This document shows, in pieces, positions 27,504 to 36,195 of a stretch of DNA of 64,000 nucleotides. Position numbers and translations under genes: made by a program. The stretch comes from Staphylococcus succinus. GTDB lineage: Bacteria; Bacillota; Bacilli; Staphylococcales; Staphylococcaceae. A model generated the notes under the pieces. That model worked only from the letters and a program-made list of their open reading frames with translations, made no database searches and was not told the origin of the DNA. Positions within the stretch are counted from its first letter, which is position 1; every line of letters begins with the position of its first letter. The DNA lies in NCBI RefSeq assembly GCF_029024945.1, contig NZ_CP118976.1, positions 1,922,001 through 1,986,000 on the forward strand, read 5' to 3'.

Positions 27504-27526
27504 TTTGACTTTGACTTTCTTTGACC
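27504..27526 (-). promoter_or_regulatory. CtsR operator of clpB
   Basis: Minus strand: GGTCAAA (27520-27526), 3 bp, AGTCAAA (27510-27516), a classic CtsR direct heptad repeat. A further overlapping AGTCAAA copy is at 27504-27510. Confidence 0.88.
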
Positions 27527-27534
27527 TTAAGTTT

Positions 27535-27563
27535 ATTATAGTCCTTTTTATTTAGATAATCAA
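27535..27563 (-). promoter_or_regulatory. Promoter of clpB
   Basis: Minus strand TTGATT (27558-27563), 17 bp, TATAAT (27535-27540), directly upstream of the CtsR heptads, which would cover the transcription start. Confidence 0.8.
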
Positions 27564-27797
27564 CACAAAAGCTTGTATTTTTTCAAATAAAACACTTATA
27601 CTTCAAGCTATATACATCAATGTTTTGCCCCTTTATTAGCGTGATTAAACCATCATACTTTAACTTATTTTTTATTACATATTTCTGATATTTTAATTGT
27701 CTTTAAAAACGAATGAAAGCCCATGCCAACGTTATGTTGAAATGGACTTACTATCGTATTACTTTTCGTTTCGCTTAGGCATAATAAATAAAATTTA

Positions 27798-29636
27798 TTA
27801 TTTATCCTTTTTAGGAACCATCTGTTTTAATATTTCGTCAGTTAAAGCTTGAACGCCTGAATATTCTAAATGAATACCATCCGGAGCGAAATATTCAGAA
27901 TGACCTTCTGAACGTTTATGCCAATCTACTAACGTTACATTTTGGCGATTTTTAGCAGCATCAGCCATCAAACTATTTACATGTGATTCATAATTTCTCG
28001 GAACGCGCGTGTTTACTAAATAAATTTTGGCATCTCCAAATTTACTTATCAGTTCGTTCAATTGCTCTTTTGAAAAATCACCATTTGTCCCTAGCTCTAG
28101 AACTACTTGCTCGTTTTTATTAGCATATTTTTTATAATTTTGCTCAACAAGTGGCATAGCTTCATATAAATTACGTCCAACTTTACCGTCAATATTGGCA
28201 TTAGGCACATATTTAGTAAAATCTTCTCCAATATCTACCATTACAGAATCCCCAATAAGTAAAGGTTTTAGGTCTGAATATACTTTATTATTTTTATGTG
28301 CTTTGGCTTGCTTTTCTCCTGATTTTTCTTTGAGAGAAACAGTTTTAGACTTTTCTTTGAGCTTATGATTGCCTGTAGTATGATAAGACATTTTCTTATT
28401 AGCTGTAGTATCTTTACCTAAATGATCAAATGCTCCTGCAAAAATAAGCAGTGACGGGATTAGAATAATGATTAAAGCTACTGTTCGTAAGAATGAAATT
28501 TTTCTAAAACGGTTTAACGTGAACGCACGGAAACTATATTTTCTAAACGGTGTTTCGATATAGCGATAAGATAATTCTGCAAAAATGATGGTTACTATCA
28601 CATCAATAATATACACATAAACAGGAATTTGCCCGTCTACAAAGTAACTATGTAAAAAACTTATCACCGGAAAATGCCATAAATATAAACTATATGAGCG
28701 TTTGCCAATGTATACGAATACTGGATTACCGAGTATCCGAGCGAAATATCCTGATGGATGTACTGCACTACTGATTACAAACAGTGTCATTGCTGATATC
28801 AAATAAAATCCGCCACTATATATCCAATCACTATTATCATCGACCAAAATAAATAGGCTTAATAAGCAAATAACACTTAATACCCCCACTGTATCAACGA
28901 CGTGTCTTATAGCAACATTTGGTTTTTTCTTCAATTTAAATGGTGGCCATAAGAATGCTAACATTACACCTAAGAGCATCGTTTGCAGTCTTGTATCGGT
29001 TCCAAAATAAACACGGGAATGACCCATATGCGGTTGCGAAATCATAATCATTACAAACAAAGATACTAATGAAATAATCCAAAAAATCAATGTCACATTG
29101 CGATATTTGCGAACAGTGAGTAATAAAGTGATTAATACAATTGGAAAGAATATGTAGAACTGTTCTTCAATTGCTAGTGACCATAAATGTTTAAGTGGCA
29201 TAAACGCAAACTGTTCAAAATAATTTACATCTGAAACAATATACCACCAATTAGATACGTAAAGTACTGCAGCAAATGCATCGTGTTTGATACCAACAAT
29301 TTGATCTGGTTTTAAAATGAGCGTAGCTAATACCACCACACAAACTAAGACGATAACTGCAGGCATTAATCGCTTAACCCGCCTTAACCAAAAGTTTTTC
29401 AAATTAATGATACCTGTTTCTTCATACTCTTTTAATAATAAGCTGGTAATTAAATAGCCTGAAATAACAAAAAATGTATCTACACCTAAGAAACCACCCG
29501 TAAGCCATTGCCTATTTAAATGATAGATAATGATGCCTATAACAGCAATTGCTCTTAATCCATCCAAGCCAGGCATATAACGTGTATCGCGTTTTTTATC
29601 GCAACGCTTACTTGAATCGTTACTCATTTTCATCAT
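27798..29636 (-). CDS. OatA-like membrane acyltransferase
   Basis: 612 aa. N-terminal acyltransferase_3 membrane domain with about 10-11 helices and motifs GLDGLRAIAVIGIIIYHL and FFVISGYLITSLLL. An extracellular SGNH hydrolase-like C-terminal domain starts near residue 450, with GDSVMVDIGED (Ser) and DGIHLEYSG (Asp/His). This two-part layout is that of OatA-type O-acetyltransferases that modify wall polymers. Staphylococci carry two such paralogs; the one beside clpB is not the proven OatA, so the substrate is open. Confidence 0.85.
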   Translation of the reverse strand: MMKMSNDSSKRCDKKRDTRYMPGLDGLRAIAVIGIIIYHLNRQWLTGGFLGVDTFFVISGYLITSLLLKEYEETGIINLKNFWLRRVKRLMPAVIVLVCVVVLATLILKPDQIVGIKHDAFAAVLYVSNWWYIVSDVNYFEQFAFMPLKHLWSLAIEEQFYIFFPIVLITLLLTVRKYRNVTLIFWIISLVSLFVMIMISQPHMGHSRVYFGTDTRLQTMLLGVMLAFLWPPFKLKKKPNVAIRHVVDTVGVLSVICLLSLFILVDDNSDWIYSGGFYLISAMTLFVISSAVHPSGYFARILGNPVFVYIGKRSYSLYLWHFPVISFLHSYFVDGQIPVYVYIIDVIVTIIFAELSYRYIETPFRKYSFRAFTLNRFRKISFLRTVALIIILIPSLLIFAGAFDHLGKDTTANKKMSYHTTGNHKLKEKSKTVSLKEKSGEKQAKAHKNNKVYSDLKPLLIGDSVMVDIGEDFTKYVPNANIDGKVGRNLYEAMPLVEQNYKKYANKNEQVVLELGTNGDFSKEQLNELISKFGDAKIYLVNTRVPRNYESHVNSLMADAAKNRQNVTLVDWHKRSEGHSEYFAPDGIHLEYSGVQALTDEILKQMVPKKDK

Positions 29637-29824
29637 ACTTCCATCCCCAAATTTTAAAATAATGCTTTATCTACAGCGTAAATCCACTTTCATTTTACTA
29701 GCCGATTGTAATACTTTTGTAATATAAATGCAATTATTTTAATGATTTGTACGATACATTTTTTTATTTTTTCAATAGTTCGAACTTATATAATTTATTA
29801 AACGAAGTTTTTGAGTTTTAAAAT

Positions 29825-29885
29825 TAAAAAAAGAACTAACCTCATGATCTCCGCGTTTTGATACGGTTCTCATTTAGCTAGTTCT
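29825..29885 (-). terminator. sufT terminator
   Basis: Outer stem AGAACTA/TAGTTCT (29832-29838 with 29878-29884) encloses a smaller hairpin. Seven T follow on the minus strand. Confidence 0.65.
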
Positions 29886-29907
29886 CTTAATTATTTCCAT
29901 TTATTGT

Positions 29908-30216
29908 TTAACCAATGCCTAACGCAATTTTAGCATAGCGAGACATCATATCTTTGTCCCATGGCGGGCTCCAAACGATATTTATTTCTGTATCTGAAAT
30001 CTCAGGTATTTCTGCCAAGACCATTTTAACTTGGTTCATAATTTGTGGTCCCATTGGACAACCCATAGAAGTTAAAGTCATATCTACTTTACAAATACCT
30101 TCATCATCAACGTCTACATTATATACTAAACCTAAGTTAACAATATCAATTCCTAACTCAGGGTCTATAACCATTTCAAGCGCATTTAAAATACTATCTT
30201 TTAATCCTTCGTCCAT
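29908..30216 (-). CDS. sufT: Fe-S assembly factor SufT (DUF59/MIP18 family)
   Basis: 102 aa from ATG 30214-30216, chosen because GAGGTG lies 8 nt upstream; the in-frame ATG at 30241-30243 has no ribosome binding site. It has the DUF59 core: DPELGIDIVNLGLVY and the conserved Cys in TLTSMGCPMGPQI. S. aureus SufT helps mature Fe-S proteins under high demand. It is monocistronic and divergent from the HAD gene. Confidence 0.88.
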   Translation of the reverse strand: MDEGLKDSILNALEMVIDPELGIDIVNLGLVYNVDVDDEGICKVDMTLTSMGCPMGPQIMNQVKMVLAEIPEISDTEINIVWSPPWDKDMMSRYAKIALGIG

Positions 30217-30264
30217 TTGTCTCACCTCTTCGTTATTAATCATATTAACAATATATCAAATATC

Positions 30265-30292
30265 TTACAAAACGCCAATAAAATGCTATGAT
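30265..30292 (+). promoter_or_regulatory. Promoter of the HAD-cdr pair
   Basis: TTACAA (30265-30270), 16 bp, TATGAT (30287-30292). The upstream in-frame ATG at 30288 falls in the -10 box, which supports the start at 30330. Confidence 0.5.
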
Positions 30293-30329
30293 ATTGATAC
30301 AACAATTATTAAACATTAAGGAGATTTGC

Positions 30330-31172
30330 ATGAAACCTTATTTAATTTGCTTAGATTTAGATGGTACACTTTTAAACGATGAAAAAGTAATTCCTACTTA
30401 TACAAAACAAGTGTTAAAAACTTTACAATCACAAGGGCATAAGCTCATGATAGCAACTGGCCGCCCTTATAGAGCAAGTCAAATTTATTACCATGAACTT
30501 CATATGGACACGCCTGTAGTTAACTTTAATGGTGCCTATGTTCACCATCCTAAAGATAATAACTTTAAAACAAAGCACGATGTTTTAGATTTAGAATTGT
30601 CTAAAGAAATTATTCAGTCCTTAAATGATTATGGTGTTTCAAATATTATTGCTGAAATCAAAGATCATGTCTTTCTTAATAACTTTGACCAAAAATTATT
30701 TGATGGCTTTTCAATGGGCACGCCTAAAGTAGAAACTGGTGACTTATTGACTTCTTTAACAGCCTCACCGACTTCTATCTTAGTAGAAGCTGAAGAAGTG
30801 ATGATTCCAAGAGTTAAACAAATGCTCACGCACTTTTATGCTGAAAACATTGAACACCGCAGATGGGGATCACCTTTTCCAGTTATTGAAATTGTAAAAC
30901 AAGGTATTAGCAAAGCTAGAGGCATTGATTATGTTAAATCACACCTAGACATTGATCGCAACCAAATTATTGCATTCGGAGACGAAGATAATGACTTAGA
31001 AATGATTAAATATGCTAAATACGGTATCGCAATGGAAAATGGATTAGACGAGTTAAAACACGTAGCTAATGAAACTACATATTCAAATAATGATGACGGT
31101 ATTGGTCGTTATCTTAACAACTATTTCCAACTTGATATTCCTTATAAAGCATCCATTACATCTCGAATATAG
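30330..31172 (+). CDS. Cof-type HAD hydrolase
   Basis: 280 aa from ATG 30330, with AAGGAG 8 nt upstream. HAD motif I is DLDGTLL (residues about 8-14), motif II/III includes IATGRPYR and the distal Lys, and motif IV is GDEDNDLEMI. A C2-type cap sits between. It is probably a phosphatase for sugar phosphates or cofactors; the exact substrate is unknown. It lies 32 nt before cdr, so they may be co-transcribed. Confidence 0.88.
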   Translation: MKPYLICLDLDGTLLNDEKVIPTYTKQVLKTLQSQGHKLMIATGRPYRASQIYYHELHMDTPVVNFNGAYVHHPKDNNFKTKHDVLDLELSKEIIQSLNDYGVSNIIAEIKDHVFLNNFDQKLFDGFSMGTPKVETGDLLTSLTASPTSILVEAEEVMIPRVKQMLTHFYAENIEHRRWGSPFPVIEIVKQGISKARGIDYVKSHLDIDRNQIIAFGDEDNDLEMIKYAKYGIAMENGLDELKHVANETTYSNNDDGIGRYLNNYFQLDIPYKASITSRI

Positions 31173-31204
31173 TCAGATACTCACTTACTAGGAGGTCATT
31201 TATT

Positions 31205-32527
31205 ATGAATAAAATCATAGTCGTTGGCGCTGTTGCTGGTGGAGCGACCGTCGCTAGTCAGATACGAAGATTAGATCAAGAAAGTGAAATCATTGTCTTC
31301 GAAAAAGACAGAGATATGAGTTTTGCAAATTGTGCACTACCCTATTATCTGGGTAATGTTGTTGATTCACGAGATAAAATCCTAGAAGCTACACCTGAAA
31401 TGTTCTATGAAAAAAAACAAATCACAGTCAAACCTTATCATGAAGTAACGGCAATTAATGATACCCATAAATCTATTACCGTATATGATAGACAAAGCAA
31501 ACAATCATTTGAAGAAACTTATGATACCTTAATTCTGAGTCCAGGTTGTAGTGCAAACTCGTTAAATTTGGACAGCGATATCACATTTACATTAAGAAAT
31601 ATGGAAGATACAGATGCCATAGAATCATTTATTAAGCATCGTAAAGTCAGTAATGCACTTATTATTGGTGCTGGCTATATTGGTTTAGAGATACTTGATA
31701 ATTTATATGAAAGAGGCATTAGCCCAACGCTAATTCATCGCTCAACTCATATCAACAAACTGATGGATTCCGATATGAATCAACCTATTATAGAAGAAAT
31801 GCAAAAACGCCAAATACCATTTAGACTCAATGAAGAAGTTGAGAAAGTCATTGGAAATGAGGTGCATTTCAAATCAGGTACAGTTGAACATTTTGATATT
31901 ATTATTGAAGGTATTGGTGTAAAACCGAATTCTGATTTCATCAAAACGTCTAACATCAAACTAGACGCACGTGGTTATATACCTGTCAATGATTGCTTCG
32001 AAACAAACATCCCAAACATATATGCTTTAGGTGATATTATAAATGCACACTATCGGCACGTTGACCTTGAAGCACATGTCCCACTAGCATGGGGTGCACA
32101 TCGTGGCGCAAGCATTATTGCTGAACAACTTGCTGGGAATGATTCCATAAAGTTCAAAGGCTATTTAGGTGCAAACATTGTTAAATTTTTCGACTATACC
32201 TTTGCAAGTGTTGGTGTCAGCCCACAAGAATTAATGCATTTTGATTATGAAGTCGTTGAAACTAAACAGGGTGAACATGCTGGATATTATCCAGGTAATT
32301 CCCCTTTACATTTACGTGTCTATTTTGATAATACCAACCGTCGTATTATACGCGCAGCAGCAGTTGGAAAAAAAGGCGCCGATAAACGTATCGATGTATT
32401 ATCGATGGCAATGATGCATCGCTTAACAATTGATGAACTCACTGAATTTGAAGTTGCCTATGCGCCACCATATAGTAGACCGAAAGATATTATTAACATG
32501 ATTGGTTATAAAGCTCGAAATAAATAA
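31205..32527 (+). CDS. cdr: Coenzyme A disulfide reductase
   Basis: 440 aa. FAD-binding GAVAGGATVAS, a single redox Cys at residue 43 (SFANCALPYYLG), a second NAD(P) motif IIGAGYIGLE, and the FAD motif IYALGDI. These match staphylococcal CoADR, which keeps CoA reduced with NADPH in organisms that lack glutathione. The strong AGGAGG ribosome binding site supports the start. It ends at a 20-bp stem terminator. Confidence 0.94.
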   Translation: MNKIIVVGAVAGGATVASQIRRLDQESEIIVFEKDRDMSFANCALPYYLGNVVDSRDKILEATPEMFYEKKQITVKPYHEVTAINDTHKSITVYDRQSKQSFEETYDTLILSPGCSANSLNLDSDITFTLRNMEDTDAIESFIKHRKVSNALIIGAGYIGLEILDNLYERGISPTLIHRSTHINKLMDSDMNQPIIEEMQKRQIPFRLNEEVEKVIGNEVHFKSGTVEHFDIIIEGIGVKPNSDFIKTSNIKLDARGYIPVNDCFETNIPNIYALGDIINAHYRHVDLEAHVPLAWGAHRGASIIAEQLAGNDSIKFKGYLGANIVKFFDYTFASVGVSPQELMHFDYEVVETKQGEHAGYYPGNSPLHLRVYFDNTNRRIIRAAAVGKKGADKRIDVLSMAMMHRLTIDELTEFEVAYAPPYSRPKDIINMIGYKARNK

Positions 32528-32849
32528 AAATAATATCTGAGACAATAAAATCGATGATTTCTATTAAGTATGAAGCTGAGTAGAAATCATCGATTTTATT
32601 TCGTAAATTCATTTTTTGCTTCTTGCCTTCTAGTACAATTTCAATTTTACATACTTATCTCAAAGTTGCTTATATTTTTACTGTATCGTTCCACAATGCG
32701 CCTATTCAAATGTATCATGATTAACATTTGTTTCTAATTTAGTCACATCTTTAAACAGGGTCTCTCCATCCATTCTCTTTCAAGCTATAAATTTCATTTT
32801 AAAATTCAAAAAGATCTTATTAATTTATCTTTAAAGTATTGATTCTAAA
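32528..32849. other. Intergenic region cdr to panE-like gene
   Basis: Apart from the cdr terminator (32544-32603) I see no gene. A short hairpin TTGATT/AATCAA (32838-32852) overlaps the end of the panE-like gene but lacks a T run. Confidence 0.55.
32544..32603 (+). terminator. cdr terminator, 20-bp perfect stem
   Basis: Arms 32544-32563 and 32581-32600, 17-nt loop. The downstream tail TTTCG is short, so this may be a terminator or a stable 3' end structure. Confidence 0.7.
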
Positions 32850-33770
32850 TCAATTTAATTCTTCTACTTTTTTAACTATCTTATCTAAATGACGCGTTGT
32901 CACTGCAGTTTGTTCATTTAGTAATTTAATATCTTGATATAATGATGTAACTTCGCTATTAGATCCTTGAATTTGATTCATCACTTTAATGTTTAATAAG
33001 AATTTTAACATGGGATATGCAATGAATTTAAATTTCTTAAAAAATATAGCTTGGACTTTAGGAATAATTTTATAGTTACTTTGTTCTATTAATAAGTGTA
33101 GTTCATTATATGACTTTATGATGTTGTTAATCAGTTGTTGTTGTTGTTTTCCTTTATACTGATTTTTTAGCGCTATGCCTGTATTTAAAGGTATAATCAT
33201 TGCTGCATGTGACATTAGCCAATCTTCAAAATTTGCTTCATAAGTTAATTTTATAGGTAAATCTTTGAATATTTTATAAAGTTTATTTTGAAATGGTATT
33301 TTCTCCTCAAGGTGACTGACTTTTAGTTCTCCAGCATTAAATCGGATAACCGTTGTTGTGCTGTCATTTCTATTTCCCCCAGTCATTAAAAAACCAAAAG
33401 ATACATTTTTAGATGTCTTTGATTGCTTAAGAACAGTTTCACGAAGCTTGTGTGGATTGGTGTTGTTCCCCACAAAAATGATATTCTGCGTAACATTTTT
33501 CCCTATTATAGGTACAACTGAATAGACATCTGAATATTTCATTGTTACAAATATAACATCATAATGATCAGTCTCATTTAATTCACTAATATAGCTAAAA
33601 TGTTCTTTTGTATTTCGCTTCTGGAAATAGTGGTTTAATACGACTCCCCTATCATTCAAATTGTTGTAGGCCTGTCCTCTTGCTAATATCGTTATATTAT
33701 TCTCAGGTTTGTTTAGCGCATGTGCTAAAAATTGCCCCTGCACACCAGCACCATAAATAAGTATATTCAT
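32850..33770 (-). CDS. Ketopantoate reductase family protein (PanE/ApbA-like)
   Basis: 306 aa. The N-terminal Rossmann motif MNILIYGAGVQGQFLA and later VFVTMKYSD and FVGNNTNP segments fit the ApbA/PanE family. The C-terminal domain is divergent, and the gene is not near other pantothenate genes, so panE function is not assured. It is divergent from a TetR-type regulator with a palindrome between them, which suggests an inducible oxidoreductase. Confidence 0.75.
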   Translation of the reverse strand: MNILIYGAGVQGQFLAHALNKPENNITILARGQAYNNLNDRGVVLNHYFQKRNTKEHFSYISELNETDHYDVIFVTMKYSDVYSVVPIIGKNVTQNIIFVGNNTNPHKLRETVLKQSKTSKNVSFGFLMTGGNRNDSTTTVIRFNAGELKVSHLEEKIPFQNKLYKIFKDLPIKLTYEANFEDWLMSHAAMIIPLNTGIALKNQYKGKQQQQLINNIIKSYNELHLLIEQSNYKIIPKVQAIFFKKFKFIAYPMLKFLLNIKVMNQIQGSNSEVTSLYQDIKLLNEQTAVTTRHLDKIVKKVEELN

Positions 33771-33822
33771 TGGTATACTCCTCCCTTTTTAATAAACATT
33801 TGTTCATTAACTTGAAGTTATC

Positions 33823-33863
33823 ATTATAAAACGTTAAACTCAATAAACAAAATGTACATTTTG
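33823..33863. promoter_or_regulatory. TetR-type operator and promoter of the panE-like gene
   Basis: A 16-bp perfect palindrome CAAAATGTACATTTTG (33848-33863) overlaps the minus-strand -35 (TTGTTT, 33845-33850) of a promoter with TATAAT at 33823-33828. A second AATGTACA copy is at 33870-33877. Confidence 0.6.
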
Positions 33864-33911
33864 ATGTTTAATGTACAAATATCAAAAATTGTCGAGAACT
33901 AAGGAGTAATT

Positions 33912-34433
33912 ATGGATAAAAGACAAGAAAAATCACGCCAACTCATTATCGAAACTTTTATACAACTCATGCAGGAAAAAGACGTTGCTAAAATATCTAT
34001 GAAAGATATAGCTGAATTTGCCAATATTAATAGGGGAACGCTTTATTTAAACTTTATCGATAAATATGACATTCTTAATCACGCCATAGATTTTATTATG
34101 GCAGAGGCAATTGAGAAATGTGAGCACTATATGTATGCAATAGAAGACGGTAAAGAGGGTATACGAGAAATACTTGTCGCCATCGATAAGCAATATGATC
34201 TCCTTAAGAAATTGATACAAAAATCAGATTTAAATATATTAAAACAGACACTTTCAGAGAAATTCATGAAATCTATTAAGCAAAAAGACAATGAAATAAT
34301 GACACAGTTTTTAGGTTCAGCAACAGTAGGCGTTATCGTTTGGTGGATTGAACAATCTAGACCATGCTCTATTGATGAATTAAGTAATGAACTATGGCGT
34401 TTATTAGCACCACATATTGAATCATTTCTATAA
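33912..34433 (+). CDS. TetR/AcrR family regulator
   Basis: 173 aa. The N-terminal helix-turn-helix is typical of TetR (KISMKDIAEFANINRGTLYLNF, residues about 26-47 in two parts). The C-terminal part resembles the TetR_C_33/DhaS-like ligand domain, ending in WWIEQSRPCSIDELSNELWRL. It likely represses the divergent panE-like gene and itself through the palindrome between them. The inducer is unknown. Confidence 0.85.
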   Translation: MDKRQEKSRQLIIETFIQLMQEKDVAKISMKDIAEFANINRGTLYLNFIDKYDILNHAIDFIMAEAIEKCEHYMYAIEDGKEGIREILVAIDKQYDLLKKLIQKSDLNILKQTLSEKFMKSIKQKDNEIMTQFLGSATVGVIVWWIEQSRPCSIDELSNELWRLLAPHIESFL

Positions 34434-34443
34434 AAATATGCAC

Positions 34444-34481
34444 AAAAAAACTGTCAACAAAATCAAAAATTCTGTCGACAG
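34444..34481 (-). terminator. Terminator of the UPF0344 gene
   Basis: Stem CTGTCAACA/TGTCGACAG with one mismatch (34451-34459 with 34473-34481), followed on the minus strand by seven T. Confidence 0.65.
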
Positions 34482-34517
34482 CTTGAAGCAATCACATAAT
34501 GAATGACTGCTTTTTCT

Positions 34518-34907
34518 TTATAAACCAAACATTTTTGTAATTGGTCCTTGTGGCAAGATAATACCCAAACACATCGTAATGATAATGACGATAATCGTTG
34601 TCCACATTAATCCATGGCTTGGTTGGCTTTTCTTCCTTTTCGCAATGGTAACTTCCATAAGTGCAACAGCTGCTACGCCGCCTAACATTTTCAATGTTAG
34701 TAACATATGCCCTCCAGCATTATCAGAAGAAAAAGCTTGAATCCATAACCAAAATCCTGAAATTAAAACTAATACCATAAAGAGTCTTAATACCATATGA
34801 ATTGGTTTAAAGTAAGGTGTTGCGCCTTGTTTTACTGAAAAGTTAAAATACGCAGCAAAGAACAAAATAATTGCAAGCACCCATGATGTAATATGAATAT
34901 GTAACAT
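34518..34907 (-). CDS. UPF0344/DUF1516 membrane protein (YisL-like)
   Basis: 129 aa from ATG 34905-34907 (MLHIHITSW), with GGGGGTT as ribosome binding site; the longer frame adds 13 codons without one. Four membrane helices span nearly the whole chain, starting with WVLAIILFFAAYF. It matches the YisL/UPF0344 family of unknown function. Monocistronic. Confidence 0.8.
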   Translation of the reverse strand: MLHIHITSWVLAIILFFAAYFNFSVKQGATPYFKPIHMVLRLFMVLVLISGFWLWIQAFSSDNAGGHMLLTLKMLGGVAAVALMEVTIAKRKKSQPSHGLMWTTIIVIIITMCLGIILPQGPITKMFGL

Positions 34908-35125
34908 TAAATAACCCCCACACATATTTTTTATTACTTCATACAACTATTAACTACAATAAATTATATATAAGTAAAATTTTTGTAGTCTTTGAATTGC
35001 AAAAATAATATGCTTCCATCCTCATCATACTCAATACTTTGTCATTTTTCAAAAAGAAATTCAAAATCTATTTTCTTACAATTCATCATTTATATCAAAG
35101 TCCCTAATTTCCATAGTTAAATCAC

Positions 35126-35164
35126 TCAAAAAACGGACTAACAATCTCAAATGTTAGTCCGTTT
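35126..35164 (-). terminator. Terminator of the FAH-family gene
   Basis: Perfect 13-bp stem (35131-35143 with 35152-35164), 8-nt loop, TTTTTTG on the minus strand. Confidence 0.85.
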
Positions 35165-35172
35165 AAGTATAT

Positions 35173-36078
35173 TTATTTTTCAGCAATAAAGTTCGTTAAA
35201 GTACCAATGTTATCAATCGTTACTTTAACTTCATCACCAGGTTGTAAGAATTTGGGTGGATTCATACCTGCACCGACACCTGCTGGGGTACCTGTCGCAA
35301 TAATATCACCTGGATGTAACGCAACATATTTAGATATTTCTTCTATTAATTCATCTATTTTAAGAATCATTTGACCTGTATTACCATCTTGACGAATTTC
35401 ATTGTTAACTTTTGTTACAATATTAACATCTTCAGGTGTAGGCAATTCATCTTTAGTTACAATATACGGACCGACTGGACATCCACCAGTTAAACTTTTA
35501 GATAAGAATGCTTGGTCTTGTGCTTTTTGAGCTTTACGATCTGTAATGTCATTAATAATAGTGTAACCATACACATAATCTAACGCTAAGCCCTTAGGTA
35601 TTTTTTCACCAGATTTTCCAATGACGATACCTAATTCACCTTCATAATCTAATTGATCAGTAATATCTTGGTGATTTGGGATTGTGCTATTATCACCAGT
35701 TAATGACGATGCCGCTTTTGTAAATACATATAACCGTTGAACTTCATGATTTAATTCATTTGCATGTTCTTGATAATTACGTCCAAAAGCAATTATATTA
35801 TTTGTTGGTGTAACTGGAGGTAAAAATTCAACGTCAGCAAATTGTACTTTATAATCCTCACCTTTGCCACTATCTTCTGCAGCAACAACTGCTTTACGCA
35901 CTTGTTCTTGGAAATCTACGACTTGATTCTGTTGAAGGCCATGTAATAATGTTTTAGGATGAAACTCTCCTTCAGCAAAATCAGCAAAGACTTTTTTCAA
36001 ATCCCACGCTGCTTCTTCACGCTTTACTTTTACACCATAAGATGTCTGTCCTTCATGTCTGAATGATAGGAATTTCAT
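35173..36078 (-). CDS. Fumarylacetoacetate hydrolase family protein
   Basis: 301 aa. The C-terminal FAH domain (about residues 95-300) shows IIAFGRNYQEHANE, the metal-binding acidic motif DYEGELGIVIGK, and the TGTPAGVGAGM loop. Family members cleave or decarboxylate 2-oxo acids (for example acylpyruvate or oxaloacetate). The N-terminal ~90 residues are an extra domain seen in many FAH proteins. The substrate is unknown. The promoter carries a FapR-like palindrome, an unexpected link to lipid synthesis. Confidence 0.85.
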   Translation of the reverse strand: MKFLSFRHEGQTSYGVKVKREEAAWDLKKVFADFAEGEFHPKTLLHGLQQNQVVDFQEQVRKAVVAAEDSGKGEDYKVQFADVEFLPPVTPTNNIIAFGRNYQEHANELNHEVQRLYVFTKAASSLTGDNSTIPNHQDITDQLDYEGELGIVIGKSGEKIPKGLALDYVYGYTIINDITDRKAQKAQDQAFLSKSLTGGCPVGPYIVTKDELPTPEDVNIVTKVNNEIRQDGNTGQMILKIDELIEEISKYVALHPGDIIATGTPAGVGAGMNPPKFLQPGDEVKVTIDNIGTLTNFIAEK

Positions 36079-36112
36079 TCAATATCAGCTCCTCATCTAT
36101 ATCTTAATACAT

Positions 36113-36159
36113 ATTATAACTATATTTACTACCAAATAACAAATAAATACCTGGTATTT
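36113..36159 (-). promoter_or_regulatory. Promoter of the FAH-family gene with FapR-like palindrome
   Basis: Minus strand TTGTTA (36137-36142), 18 bp, TATAAT (36113-36118). A perfect 15-bp palindrome AAATACC-A-GGTATTT (36145-36159) lies two bases upstream of the -35. It shares the ATACCnGGTAT core with the fabHF FapR operator. Confidence 0.55.
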
Positions 36160-36195
36160 TCTAAAAATTCAATCAGTTTAGAAATAATCGTACAA

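Larger units (their letters stand above)
27460..27797. other. clpB upstream region
   Basis: It contains the CtsR site and promoter (27504-27563). The remaining 27564-27797 is AT-rich, and I see no gene or clear terminator for the acyltransferase, only an AT-only palindrome near 27780-27800. Confidence 0.6.
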
